Below are positions 8,035-16,500 of a stretch of DNA of 64,000 nt, piece after piece. This stretch comes from Caulobacter sp031457805. GTDB taxonomy: Bacteria; Pseudomonadota; Alphaproteobacteria; Caulobacterales; Caulobacteraceae. Numbering within the stretch: position 1 is the stretch's first letter; every line of letters starts with the position of its first letter. The stretch lies in the NCBI RefSeq assembly GCF_031457805.1, contig NZ_JAVDXI010000002.1, forward strand, positions 372,001 through 436,000, given 5' to 3'. A model generated the notes under the pieces. It saw only the letters and a program-made list of their open reading frames with translations, did no database searches and was not told the origin of the DNA. The position numbers were made by a program, and so were the translations under genes.

Positions 8035-10062
8035 ATGCACCGACTTATGCTGGCCGGCAGCCTGCTGGCCCTGAACCTGGCGTCCGCCGCCGCCGCCCAA
8101 AGCCCCGCTCCACCCCCCTCGGCGCCCATCAGCCGCGCCACGGCCCCGTTGGCGCAGGGCGGCGCGAATGGCGTGGTCTTCATTCCCGACGCCAAGCGTC
8201 CTGACGGCGGTGTGATCGTCGCCAGCGGCGAGCTGGGCGGTCTTCAGTTCTTCGGCCTCGACGGCCAAGCGCTGATGGCGGTTCCGGGCGGCGAGATCCA
8301 GGCGGTCGACGCGCGCGCCGACCAGCAGCGCACGCTGATCGCCGCCCTCGACAGCCAGGCTGGCCGCTTGCGCCTGTTCGCCCGCGACAACGCCAGCGGC
8401 GCCGTGACGCCGGTCGACGCCCGCGAGATCAAGCTCGGCTTCTCGGGCGAGGGCCTGTGCCTCTATCGCAGCGCGCGCGATAACGCGCTCTACGCCTATG
8501 CGATGGGCCGCAGCGGTGAGCTCGATCAGTGGCTGCTCTACCCCCTGGCGGATGGAAAGCTGGACGGCCGCGTCGTGCGCCGCCTCCGCCTGTCGTCGGA
8601 AGCCAAGTTCTGCGTCGCCGACGACAAGACGGGCGCGCTGTACGTCGCCCAGCAGGACGTCGGCGTCTGGCGCTACGACGCCGATCCCGAGGCCGAGCCG
8701 ATCCCGGTCATTGTCGACATCAATCGCCTGGGCCGCATCGCCAGCGAGGTCGGCGGCCTCGCCCTGGTCGACGGCGGCCCGTCCGCCAGCTTCCTGATCG
8801 CCGCCAATACCGGCGCAGGCGACTACAATGTCTATGACCGCAACGCGCAGGATCGCTGGATTGGCGCGTTCCGGCTCGGCGGCGACGGTCCCGCGATCGA
8901 GGAGGCCGCCGGCCTGTTCGCGACCCGCGCGCCGATCGGGACCGCGTTCGCCGGCGGCGTCCTGCTGCTCGCCGACGACGCCAACAAGGACCCTGACGTC
9001 AAGGTCGTCAGCTGGGCTGAGGTCGCCAAGGCCCTGAACTTGCCGCTAGGCCAGGCTGGCGGAGCTCATCCCCCGAAGCAGCTGGCGCTCGTGCGCCCGA
9101 CCATGGAGACCCAGCCGGTCAGCAACGACGGCGACGCCGCCGACGATCCGGCGATCTGGGTTCACCCCACCGACCCGGCCCAGAGCGTCATTATCGCCAC
9201 CGACAAGAAGGGCGGCCTTCTGGTCTATGACCTTGCCGGCAAGCCGCTACAGTACCTGCCCGACGGCAAGATGAACAATGTCGACCTGCGCGACGGCTTC
9301 AAGCTGGGCGGCGAGACGGTGACCCTTGTCGCCGCCAGCGATCGCACCCGCCGCGCGATCGCGCTCTACACGCTGGATCCCAAGAACCGCCTGCTGACCA
9401 ATGTCGCCGACGGCGTCCAGGCCAGCGGCCTTTCCGATCCCTACGGCCTGTGCCTCTACAAAGACCGCAAGGGCCGGGTCTCGGTGTTCGTCAGCGATCC
9501 CGACGGTCTGGTGCGGCAGTACAGCCTGACCGCCACCAAGTCCGGCAAGGTCGCCGCCAGGCCGGTGCGCGACGTCAAGTTCGGCACCCAGACCGAGGGC
9601 TGCGTCGCCGACGACGAGACCGGCGCGCTCTATGTCGCCGAAGAGGACGCAGCGCTCTGGAAGCTGGGCGCCGACGCCAGCGCCGGAACCGCCCGCAAGG
9701 CGATCGCCCGCATCGCCGACATGCCCGCGCTGAAGGCCGACCTGGAAGGGATCGGCCTCTACAAGCAGCCCAAGGGCAAGGGCTATCTGGTCCTGTCCAG
9801 CCAGGGCGACAACACCTACGCCGTGTTCCGCCGCGAGGGCGACAACGCCTATGTCGGCAGCTTTACGGTCGGCGCCGACGGAGAGACCGGCATCGACGGG
9901 ATCTCGGAGACCGACGGCCTGGACGTCACCAGCGCCTCGCTCGGCGCAGGCCTGGAGTTCGGCGCCTTCGTCGCCCAAGACGGCCGCAACATCTCTCCGC
10001 CCCAGACCCAGAACTTCAAGCTGGTGCCCTGGTCGGCGATCGCGGCGAAGCTGGGGCTGTAG
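8035..10062 (+). CDS. secreted beta-propeller phytase with duplicated propeller
   Basis: A 675-residue exported enzyme that would release phosphate from phytate using calcium. After a signal peptide (LMLAGSLLALNLASAAAAQ) come two related halves. The C-terminal half (about residue 360 onward) has the family hallmark DDPAIW (first Asp about residue 370), then ATDKKGGLLVYDL, NNVDLRDGF and SDPYGLCLY. The N-terminal half lacks DDPAIW but repeats blades of the second: KFCVADDKTGALYVA against EGCVADDETGALYVA. This matches dual-domain beta-propeller phytases, where the incomplete first domain assists the second. I prefer ATG 8035, 4 nt after GAGGA (8026-8030), over GTG 8032, which almost touches that site. 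Divergent from a TonB receptor, which probably shares the substrate. Confidence 0.92.
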   Translation: MHRLMLAGSLLALNLASAAAAQSPAPPPSAPISRATAPLAQGGANGVVFIPDAKRPDGGVIVASGELGGLQFFGLDGQALMAVPGGEIQAVDARADQQRTLIAALDSQAGRLRLFARDNASGAVTPVDAREIKLGFSGEGLCLYRSARDNALYAYAMGRSGELDQWLLYPLADGKLDGRVVRRLRLSSEAKFCVADDKTGALYVAQQDVGVWRYDADPEAEPIPVIVDINRLGRIASEVGGLALVDGGPSASFLIAANTGAGDYNVYDRNAQDRWIGAFRLGGDGPAIEEAAGLFATRAPIGTAFAGGVLLLADDANKDPDVKVVSWAEVAKALNLPLGQAGGAHPPKQLALVRPTMETQPVSNDGDAADDPAIWVHPTDPAQSVIIATDKKGGLLVYDLAGKPLQYLPDGKMNNVDLRDGFKLGGETVTLVAASDRTRRAIALYTLDPKNRLLTNVADGVQASGLSDPYGLCLYKDRKGRVSVFVSDPDGLVRQYSLTATKSGKVAARPVRDVKFGTQTEGCVADDETGALYVAEEDAALWKLGADASAGTARKAIARIADMPALKADLEGIGLYKQPKGKGYLVLSSQGDNTYAVFRREGDNAYVGSFTVGADGETGIDGISETDGLDVTSASLGAGLEFGAFVAQDGRNISPPQTQNFKLVPWSAIAAKLGL

Positions 10063-10115
10063 GAGCCGGGGCCACGGCGCTGCGCCAATAGCGGTCATCT
10101 GGATGCCTCCGAGAA

Positions 10116-10186
10116 CTAGAGCATTTTTCGAGCGAAGTGGTTCCGGTTCGCGTGAAGAAAAATGGGCCAAACAAAAGATTAGAGCT
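10116..10186. repeat. dispersed intergenic palindromic repeat of alphaproteobacterial type
   Basis: The run CTAGAGCATTTTTCGAGCG, then GTTCGCGTGAAGAAAAAT and CAAAAGATTAGAGC, reads like the short palindromic elements scattered between genes in Rhizobiales and Caulobacterales genomes, which begin TAGAGCATTTT and close with AAACAAA-ATTAGAGC. The ATTTTT and AAAAAT parts face each other as an inverted pair. It overlaps the terminator stem by a few bases. Only one copy is in this window, so repeat status rests on recall. Confidence 0.5.
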
Positions 10187-10218
10187 CACGGCCTGACGCA
10201 GTCAGGTCGTGAGCTCTA
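10180..10218. terminator. 18-bp hairpin between convergent phytase and lipoprotein genes
   Basis: Positions 10180-10197 pair with 10201-10218 (AGAGCTCACG...CGTGAGCTCT outer stem), all Watson-Crick except one G-T pair, around a 3-nt GCA loop. It sits between the phytase stop at 10062 and the lipoprotein stop at 10244, so it can serve both strands. Confidence 0.7.
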
Positions 10219-10243
10219 GACGTTCGGCGATCGGGTCGGGCGG

Positions 10244-10750
10244 CTAGTCCACGGCGTCGGCCCACGCGGCGGCGCGGCGGGCGGCGACCTTGTCGAAGAC
10301 CAGGCCGGAAGCCCGCATCTCCACCTCCACCGAGGCCGCGTAGGGGTTCGGCACGACCGCGTCCGCGAGCCCCACCCACTGGTTGCGATACTTGGCGCCC
10401 GCCAGCCGTTCGATCTTACTCAATTTGCCATCGCAGTCGAAATGGAAGTCGGCTTGGGTGAAGGTCAGGTCCTTGCCGCCGATGGCCAGCCCGACATAGG
10501 GGATGAGGCCCGAAGGGTTCGTGCGCGCATTGACCTGGAAGTAGCGCCACAAGGTTTCGCCCGTCGGGTCGGCGATCACCGCCATGTGGGGCTGGCCGAA
10601 GCTTTCGAAGACCTGTTGCTTGGTGGTGTGGCCCGGCTCCAGGCGCTGGAACCGACTGACCTCATTGACCGCCTGGGGACCGGCGTGAGTCGCGCAGCCG
10701 CTGAGCATGGCCGAGGCCAGGAGGACGGCGATGACGAGAACATTGTTCAT
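10244..10750 (-). CDS. small outer-membrane lipoprotein, BamE/SmpA-like
   Basis: A 168-residue lipoprotein. The signal MNNVLVIAVLLASAMLSGC carries a lipobox LSGC with the lipidated Cys at residue 19. The next part, RFQRLEPGHTTKQQVFESFGQPHMAV, has the leucine-glycine...K-x-x-V...FG-P pattern of BamE/SmpA-like domains, though much of the remainder is unfamiliar. AAGGAG lies 6 nt before the ATG at 10750. The frame stays open far upstream, but that part is the opposite reading of the MFS gene and is not coding. It is the last gene of a cupin-MFS-lipoprotein operon, starting 11 nt after the MFS stop. A role in envelope maintenance or support of the transporter is a guess. Confidence 0.8.
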   Translation of the reverse strand: MNNVLVIAVLLASAMLSGCATHAGPQAVNEVSRFQRLEPGHTTKQQVFESFGQPHMAVIADPTGETLWRYFQVNARTNPSGLIPYVGLAIGGKDLTFTQADFHFDCDGKLSKIERLAGAKYRNQWVGLADAVVPNPYAASVEVEMRASGLVFDKVAARRAAAWADAVD

Positions 10751-10761
10751 GGTCGTCTCCT

Positions 10762-12105
10762 TCAGGCCGGGCGCGGGCGCGATCTGGGTGAATGCAGGGT
10801 GCTGAGCAGGCCGGCGGCCAGGGTCAGGACCGCACCGACGGCCAGGCCGATCCTTGGCGCGATCTCGACCGGCGCGGCGTTGAACAGCAGGGTCATGACG
10901 AGCACGCCGGTCGTCTGGCCGGTCAGGCGGGCCATGCCCTGCAGTCCGCCGGCGGCGCCGCTGCGGGCCTGCGGGGCGGACAGGAACATGTTGCGGTTGT
11001 TGGTGACTTGGAAGAGGCCGAAGCCCAGCCCGCACAGCATGACCATCGGCATGACGGTGACGGGGGCGCCGGCCAGCGGCCAGGCCGAGGCCGCAAACAA
11101 GCCCGCCGAGAGAAGGGCGCAGCCCGCCGCGCAGAGCCAGGCCGTCGAGCCCGGGCTCGCCAACCGGCCAGCGAAGGTCGCCGACACCGCCACCATCAGC
11201 GACCAGGGCGTGATATAGAGGCCGGTCGCTAGGGGCGTCAGGCCCAGTACGTGCTGCAGGTAGAACGGCAGGGCGACGAGGCCGGCGGCCTGGCCGGTGA
11301 AGCAGCAGATCGAGGCGATCACCGACAGGCGGAAAGACGGCGCCTGCAGCAGGTCGAGCGGGATGAGCGGCGAGGCCTTGGGCCGCTCGCGCTGGAGCAG
11401 GCTCCTGAAGCTGAGCGCCCCACCGGTCAGGAGCATAGCGGCGATGACCGGTTGGCGAGACAGAGCCTCCGCGCCCGCGATCAGTAGCGCGAAGGCGGTC
11501 ATGTTCAACGCGATACTGACGAGGTCCAAACCGCGCGACGAGCCCGGCTTGGCCGGAAGGGCGCACGCCGCGCCCAGGACCAGCACGCCGATCGGCAGGT
11601 TCAACGCGAACAGCCAGGGCCAGCTGGTATAGGAAAGGACTAGCGCCCCGACTGAAGGGCCGGCGGCCGAAGTCAGGGCGATGACCAGGGCGTTCCAGCC
11701 GATGGCGTCGCCCAGCTTCTCGGGCGGCACGACCGTCCGCAGCAGGGCCACGCCCAGGGCCATGACCGCGGATGCGCCAAGGCCTTGGGCGAAGCGCGCG
11801 GCGACCAGCCAGCTCAAGGTCGGCGCGGTCGCACAGAGCCCGGAGGCCAGCGTGAACAGGGCCAAGCCGCCGATGAACACCCGCCGATAGCCCAGACTCT
11901 CGCCCAGGGCCGCGCAGGGTAGCAGCGCCATCACCAAGGCGGCCTGGTAGGCCGTCACGACGAGCACCGACGCGGCCGCAGTCACATGCAGCGAGCGCGA
12001 CAGGGTCGGCAGCGCGACATTGACGATCGCCGCGTCCAGCACCACCAGCACAAGGGCCGCCAGCACCGAGCCGATCGCCAGTCTCTTGCCCAGCGTCCAG
12101 ATCAT
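10762..12105 (-). CDS. MFS drug-export permease, DHA2-like
   Basis: A 447-residue inner-membrane protein with about 13-14 hydrophobic segments. Segment 1 holds VLVVLDAAIVNVALPTL, the motif D1 of the EmrB/QacA (DHA2, 14-segment) drug exporters, followed by GESLGYRRVFIGG (motif A form) and RFAQGLGASAVMAL. The start is ATG 12105, overlapping the stop of the cupin gene by 4 bp, so the two are translationally coupled. It probably exports a toxic small molecule controlled by the divergent LysR regulator. Substrate unknown. Confidence 0.88.
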   Translation of the reverse strand: MIWTLGKRLAIGSVLAALVLVVLDAAIVNVALPTLSRSLHVTAAASVLVVTAYQAALVMALLPCAALGESLGYRRVFIGGLALFTLASGLCATAPTLSWLVAARFAQGLGASAVMALGVALLRTVVPPEKLGDAIGWNALVIALTSAAGPSVGALVLSYTSWPWLFALNLPIGVLVLGAACALPAKPGSSRGLDLVSIALNMTAFALLIAGAEALSRQPVIAAMLLTGGALSFRSLLQRERPKASPLIPLDLLQAPSFRLSVIASICCFTGQAAGLVALPFYLQHVLGLTPLATGLYITPWSLMVAVSATFAGRLASPGSTAWLCAAGCALLSAGLFAASAWPLAGAPVTVMPMVMLCGLGFGLFQVTNNRNMFLSAPQARSGAAGGLQGMARLTGQTTGVLVMTLLFNAAPVEIAPRIGLAVGAVLTLAAGLLSTLHSPRSRPRPA

Positions 12106-12647
12106 GACGCGCGGATCGTCCAGACGCCGTCCCGCTCGACGAAGCGGGTGACCCGGCCCTCTTCCTTGTCTTCCTTGGTCAGGTCGCGCTCGGTGAAGCG
12201 GAAGAGCAAGGCGGGACCCGCCACGCACCGGGTGTCGTGGACGTCGCCAGGCAGGTAAGCCATGGCCTTGCCCGCGAACACCTGGGCCGCATCCCGGCGG
12301 ACCAGGCGCACCCCGTGATCCTCAGCCTCAATCGGGGCGTAGGTACACATCTCCATATCGCCGCTCTGGACGCCGTAGAGCACCCAGCTGCGGCCATGGT
12401 CGTGGGGGCTGCGATAGAGGCCGGCGTCCTCGGCGTGGGCCAGCAGCACGAACCCGTGGTCGGGATCGCGATAGAGCTCCCGCCGGGCGGGACGGTCCTC
12501 TATCAAGGATGCCAGCCAAGGTTCGGTGGGCGCGGCCTGGAGAAGGGCCTCCAGGTGGGCGTGGCAATCGGCGACGACCTCCGTGGTTAGGGGCCCCCAT
12601 GAGGTTCGGACGCGAGCGACGAAGGTTTCGAGGGCGTTCTGCGTCAT
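12102..12647 (-). CDS. cupin-fold protein, possible cysteine-dioxygenase-like enzyme
   Basis: A 181-residue protein with a metal-binding cupin core: SPHDHGRSWVLYGVQSGDMEMCTY (about residues 79-102) holds the HxH and downstream Gly/Glu pattern of cupin motif 1, and YLPGDVHDTRCV about 131-142 fits motif 2 with His. The HDHGxSW run resembles the cysteine/thiol dioxygenase branch, but this is by eye. AAAGGAAAG precedes the ATG. It is first in an operon with an MFS exporter and a lipoprotein and is divergent from a LysR regulator at 12779, so the set may detoxify or modify one compound. Reaction unknown. Confidence 0.75.
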   Translation of the reverse strand: MTQNALETFVARVRTSWGPLTTEVVADCHAHLEALLQAAPTEPWLASLIEDRPARRELYRDPDHGFVLLAHAEDAGLYRSPHDHGRSWVLYGVQSGDMEMCTYAPIEAEDHGVRLVRRDAAQVFAGKAMAYLPGDVHDTRCVAGPALLFRFTERDLTKEDKEEGRVTRFVERDGVWTIRAS

Positions 12648-12778
12648 AGGCTTTCCTTTCAGGCGCTGGGAAGCGTTGATGGAAAGCTAGTCGCGCCCCT
12701 GACCTGCCGGAACGCGCACTGTTCTCACTAAGTCATTGCGTTTGACGCCATGCTCGATGTGCATGCTAGGCTCCTCAA

Positions 12779-13678
12779 ATGCAGATCCCCGATCTGAACC
12801 TGCTGGTGACGCTGGACGTGCTGTTAGCCGAGGGCAGCGTCACGCGGGCCGCCAAGCGCCTGCAGCTCAGCCCCTCCGCCATGAGCCGCGCGCTGGCGCG
12901 CTTGCGCGAGGTCACCGGCGACCCGCTGCTGGTGAGGGCCGGACGCGAGCTCGTGCCCACGCCTCGGGCCATCGCACTTCGCGACCATGTCGGCCAGTTG
13001 GTTCAGGACGCCCAGGCCGTTCTGCGGCCTGTCGAGGCGCTCGATCTCCTGCAGGTGAAACGCGCCTTCACCCTGCGCACCAGCGAGGGGTTCGTGGAGA
13101 CTTTCGGACCGGCGCTGATCGAGCGGCTCGCAACCGACGCCCCTGGGATGCAGCTGCGCTTCGTCCAGAAGCCCGACAAGGACAGCAGGCCGCTCCGCGA
13201 CGGCCTGATCGATCTGGAGACCGGAGTGGTGGAGGGTGACACCGGGCCCGAGCTACGCACCCAGGTGCTGTTCCGCGATCGCTACATCGGCGTCGTGCGC
13301 CTAGGGCACGCTCTGGCGACAGGCCCGATGACGCCGGCGCGTTACGCGTCCGAACGCCACGTGGCCGTGTCGCGCGATGCGCTGGCCAAGGGCCTGATCG
13401 ACGATGCGCTGGCCCGCGACGGTGTCGTGCGCGAGGTCGTCACGATCGTGGGAGGGTTCGCCACGGCGATCTCCTTGGCCAGGTCCTCAGGCTTGGTCGC
13501 CACCGTCCCCGAGCGGCACACGGAAGGCCTGCGGGAGGGGCTGGTCAGCTTCGCCCTGCCCATGCCAGTAGCCGAGTTCTCGGTGTCGTTGCTCTGGCAT
13601 CCGCGTATGGAGGCTGACCCCGCCCATCGCTGGCTGCGGGCCCGCGTGCGGGAGGTCTGCGCTGACCCGGCAGCCTAG
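12779..13678 (+). CDS. LysR-family transcriptional regulator
   Basis: A 299-residue regulator. Residues about 3-62 form the winged helix-turn-helix (DLNLLVTLDVLLAEGSVTRAAKRL, QLSPSAMSRALARLREVTGDPLLVR), classic for LysR proteins; the rest is the periplasmic-binding-like effector domain, starting FTLRTSEGFVETFGP near residue 98. It is divergent from the cupin-MFS-lipoprotein operon, with 131 bp between the start codons, the usual layout for a LysR protein and its target. Effector not deducible. Confidence 0.92.
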   Translation: MQIPDLNLLVTLDVLLAEGSVTRAAKRLQLSPSAMSRALARLREVTGDPLLVRAGRELVPTPRAIALRDHVGQLVQDAQAVLRPVEALDLLQVKRAFTLRTSEGFVETFGPALIERLATDAPGMQLRFVQKPDKDSRPLRDGLIDLETGVVEGDTGPELRTQVLFRDRYIGVVRLGHALATGPMTPARYASERHVAVSRDALAKGLIDDALARDGVVREVVTIVGGFATAISLARSSGLVATVPERHTEGLREGLVSFALPMPVAEFSVSLLWHPRMEADPAHRWLRARVREVCADPAA

Positions 13679-13840
13679 GGTGTACGAGGAGCGGGACGCC
13701 GGAAGCGGCTGACTCCCGTCAGAAGCGCCAGGAGGGCAAGCAAGCCTGGAAGACTGGCTCCAGTCCGAAGGCGCCGCCGGTCAGCCAGCCTGGCGCGGCC
13801 TGGAAGCTTAGGATCAGCAGGCTGGGCTCGCTTTCGCCGC
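13675..13840 (-). pseudogene. frameshifted C-terminal remnant of a membrane protein
   Basis: Reading leftward, SLLILSFQAAPGWLTGGAFGLEPVFQ continues only after a one-base shift as GLLALLALLTGVSRFRRPAPRTP and a stop at 13675, which overlaps the LysR stop. The joined text looks like the last membrane segment of an integral membrane protein. No start or longer upstream part is present. I read it as decay; the original family is not recognisable. Confidence 0.4.
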
Positions 13841-14100
13841 TAACGCGCCGGGAAGATACTTACGACGTGCTGTCGGATATCAAGATCACCGAAAACGAGG
13901 ACGTTTTTGGTGCCCTCGTGGACGCCATCGAAGACAACGGCTGGGTCGAGCGCGACTTCTACGTTGGCGACAAGAGCCGACGCCTGAGCGGGGGGAGTTT
14001 ATCAAGACGGTCAGCACGGACGCTGATCTGATCCGGATTCGGATCGGCCCGGAGGCGTACACCAAGGCCACGGAGATCGGCTTCCTCGACCGCGATCGTG
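13840..14100 (+). pseudogene. frameshifted fragment of an unidentified protein
   Basis: One frame gives REDTYDVLSDIKITENED, then VFGALVDAIEDNGWVERDFY and VGDKSRRLSGG; beyond a run of six G at about 13990-13997 the text continues in another frame as EFIKTVSTDADLIRIRIGPE and AYTKATEIGFLDRDRG. The join at a homopolymer suggests a frameshift in a once-intact gene of at least 85 residues. No start codon or ribosome site stands out. I do not recognise the family. A sequencing slip at the G-run is also possible. Confidence 0.45.
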
Positions 14101-14134
14101 GATCTTGCTGCGCAAAAGTGGTGTTGACCGCACC

Positions 14135-14168
14135 CAATTGGTGTACTAGTGAATTAGTACACCAATTG
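14135..14168. promoter_or_regulatory. YtrA-type operator over the GntR/ABC operon promoter
   Basis: CAATTGGTGTACTA (14135-14148) and its exact complement at 14155-14168 form a perfect 14-bp inverted repeat with a 6-nt spacer. The inner GTACTA...TAGTAC matches operators known for the YtrA subfamily of GntR regulators. A TTGACC (14124-14129) and a TACTAG near 14144 could be the -35 and -10, putting the operator on the promoter, as expected for autorepression. The regulator gene starts at 14180. Confidence 0.7.
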
Positions 14169-14179
14169 GACGCCCATCC

Positions 14180-14560
14180 TTGCATTTCTCCATCAACCCT
14201 TCGGACAGTCGCCCCATCTACGTCCAGATCGTGGACGAGGTGCGGCGTGGCATGGCCGCTGGCGCGCTGGTCAGCGGAGATCCTCTGCCGTCCGTTCGCC
14301 AGTTGGCCGCCAACTTGAAGGTCAATCCCAACACGGTGGCCCAAGCCTACCGCGAACTAGAGCGCGAGGGGCTGGCCTATGTGCAGCGCGGTCAGGGCAC
14401 CTTCGTCGGATCGGCGCGACAGATCGACGACGATCGCACAGCACTGGCCCATGAACTCGCGCAACGCTCGCTGGTAGAGGCCGCGCGCCTCGGCCTGAAC
14501 CCGGAACAGTTCATTCAGGCGATCCGTACGGTCGCCGCCTCGAAAGCCCCGCTCAAATGA
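14180..14560 (+). CDS. GntR-family regulator, YtrA subfamily
   Basis: A 126-residue repressor. The winged helix-turn-helix spans residues 10-75 (PIYVQIVDEVRRGMAAGAL, DPLPSVRQLAANLKVNPNTV, YRELEREGLAYVQRGQGTF), and only a short helical tail follows. This small size is typical of the YtrA subfamily, which usually represses a downstream ABC transporter. A 14-bp perfect palindrome lies just before the start, and the stop overlaps the ATG of the ABC ATPase gene by 4 bp, so regulator and transporter are one operon under self-control. Confidence 0.92.
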   Translation: MHFSINPSDSRPIYVQIVDEVRRGMAAGALVSGDPLPSVRQLAANLKVNPNTVAQAYRELEREGLAYVQRGQGTFVGSARQIDDDRTALAHELAQRSLVEAARLGLNPEQFIQAIRTVAASKAPLK

Positions 14561-15507
14561 CCATGCCTCATGTCGCCATGGACCCGCCCTTGCGCGATCC
14601 GGCGAGCGGCGACGGCGGCTTCGCCGTCGCGACCCGCGCCCTGTCCAAACGCTATGGGCGCTCGACCGCGCTGACGGATATCGATCTCCTGGTCCCCCAA
14701 GGCGCCGTTTACATGCTGGCGGGCGAGAACGGAGCCGGGAAATCCACCCTGCTGCGCCTTCTGCTGAACCTGGAGCGGCCGACCGGCGGCCAGGCCGAGG
14801 TCGCGGGCCTTACGGCCGACCAGCACGGCGCCCGCGTTCGTGCTCGCGTCGGGTATGTGCCGGAAGACTTCGGCATGGGCCCGCGCTGGATGACCATCGG
14901 GCGCTGTTTCGCCGAGCTGGCCGTCTACTTTCCGGCCTGGGACGCTGAGTACGCCGCCGCTCTGTGTCGGCGCCTCGACGTCGATGTCTCGCGACGGATC
15001 GGACAGTTGTCCAAAGGGCAGGCGCGGCGCGCGCAGATCGTCGCCGCCCTGGCGCACCGCCCGCCGGTATTGCTGCTGGACGAGCCCAGCGACGGCCTGG
15101 ACCCGGCAGCGCGCGACACGGTGCTGGAGCTGATCTCGGATCACCTGTCCCAGACCGGCTGCACCATTCTGGCGTCCACGCACCTGATCTACGAGCTGGA
15201 CGCCCTGGCCGATCAGGTCGGGGTTCTGTCGCAGGGGCGTCTGACGGCGCAGATGTCGCGCGACGCCCTGCGCGAGACCCTGAAAAGCTATCGCATTCGC
15301 GGTCCCGAAGGCTGGGAGACCGCGCCCAACATTCCCGGCGTCCTGCATCGCGGTCAGTTTGGTCGCGAGCACAACTGGGTCATCCGCGGCGACAAGGCCG
15401 ACATCGTCGGACGCATCGCCCAATCCGGCGGCGAGGTCAGGGAAATCGCCCCGCTCAATCTCCACGACGCTGTCGTCCATCTGTTGCGCCAGGGAGCGAC
15501 GTCATGA
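14557..15507 (+). CDS. ABC transporter ATP-binding protein
   Basis: A 316-residue ATPase: Walker A GENGAGKST at residues 56-64, signature QLSKGQ near 150, Walker B VLLLDEPSDGLDP near 168-180, and the switch His in LASTHLIYELD. It begins inside the stop of the YtrA-type regulator and its own stop overlaps the permease start, so the three are translated together. YtrA-controlled ABC systems commonly export or respond to peptide antibiotics and cell-wall stress; that role here is inference. Confidence 0.93.
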   Translation: MTMPHVAMDPPLRDPASGDGGFAVATRALSKRYGRSTALTDIDLLVPQGAVYMLAGENGAGKSTLLRLLLNLERPTGGQAEVAGLTADQHGARVRARVGYVPEDFGMGPRWMTIGRCFAELAVYFPAWDAEYAAALCRRLDVDVSRRIGQLSKGQARRAQIVAALAHRPPVLLLDEPSDGLDPAARDTVLELISDHLSQTGCTILASTHLIYELDALADQVGVLSQGRLTAQMSRDALRETLKSYRIRGPEGWETAPNIPGVLHRGQFGREHNWVIRGDKADIVGRIAQSGGEVREIAPLNLHDAVVHLLRQGATS

Positions 15508-16226
15508 ACGCCAATATCCGCCACGAACCGCCCAGCACGGACGCCGTCCTCCAACTGCAGCTCAGAAAAGTCGGCCGTATCCTGCGTCCCGAGCTGATCG
15601 GCCTGGCCGTGCTGCTCAGCCCCACGCTCATCCTGGCCCTGGCTCTGCTGATGCGCCGCGACGCCTCCCTAGACTATCCCCTCGAACTCAATTTCCTCCT
15701 GTCCACAGGGGCGTTCCTTCTGCCCTTCAGACTCTGGAATGAAGCGCGGCTTTTCGGTCGCGGCGACTTCCAGGTCATGCCCGTCGAGCGTCGCAGGCAT
15801 GTCCTGATCGGCGTCGGCGCCGGCGCGGTCTGGGCCCTGGGCCTGACCGCCGGCATCGTCCTGCTCTTCAACCTCCTGGCGCTCGCGGCGGGTTCGCGGA
15901 CGATCGGGAGCAGCGCCTGGCAGTGGCTGGTTCCGCTAGGCGGTGTGGCGGCTGCCTATCTGCTGGGTAGCGGCGTGGTCCTGGCTGTGAGACATTCCCT
16001 GCGCTGGACCGGCGGCGTGGTCTTGGCCTGCGTGGTACTTTCGGCCCTCGACCTCAGCGCTCCCTTTGAACCGTTGGCTCACGCGGTCTTCCGCGGCGAT
16101 CTGGGGCTGGAGCGCGTCCTGAGCGGCGGCGCCTCGAGCCTGACCTGGGTCATGGCGCTTATGCTCTGGTTCGCTCTGGGCCTGATCGCGGTCGCCCTAG
16201 CCTCCCTGCGTCACCGAGAGGGCTGA
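15504..16226 (+). CDS. ABC transporter permease
   Basis: A 240-residue integral membrane protein with about six hydrophobic segments (LIGLAVLLSPTLILALALL, YPLELNFLLSTGAFLLPF, LIGVGAGAVWALGLTAGIVL, WQWLVPLGGVAAAYLLGSG, GGVVLACVVLSAL, WVMALMLWFALGLIAVALA). The ATG at 15504 overlaps the ATPase stop. The matching frame is open for 540 nt upstream, but that lies over the ATPase gene and is a shadow. Together with the ATPase it forms the export unit controlled by the YtrA-like repressor. Confidence 0.88.
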   Translation: MNANIRHEPPSTDAVLQLQLRKVGRILRPELIGLAVLLSPTLILALALLMRRDASLDYPLELNFLLSTGAFLLPFRLWNEARLFGRGDFQVMPVERRRHVLIGVGAGAVWALGLTAGIVLLFNLLALAAGSRTIGSSAWQWLVPLGGVAAAYLLGSGVVLAVRHSLRWTGGVVLACVVLSALDLSAPFEPLAHAVFRGDLGLERVLSGGASSLTWVMALMLWFALGLIAVALASLRHREG

Positions 16227-16500
16227 GAGTGACATCCCTGACTTATGACGCCCGGGCTGGACCGCTGTTTGCCCCCTCCAGGCCGTCGCCGTAGCGCCGC
16301 CGCCTTCCGATCTCCAACGTCTGCCTGCTGATCGACCGGGCGGCATCGTGCCGCCCTGCACGATCCCGCTTGCCCTAGCACCCGCCGGGATCCTCGGCGG
16401 CTTCTCAGCGCGAGCCCGTGGCCCGTGACCGGCCTCGTCGTCGCCATGCAGCGGCGGCGGCGAGGCGCCTGACTTCCTCTCCCTTCATTCGAGGTTTCCC

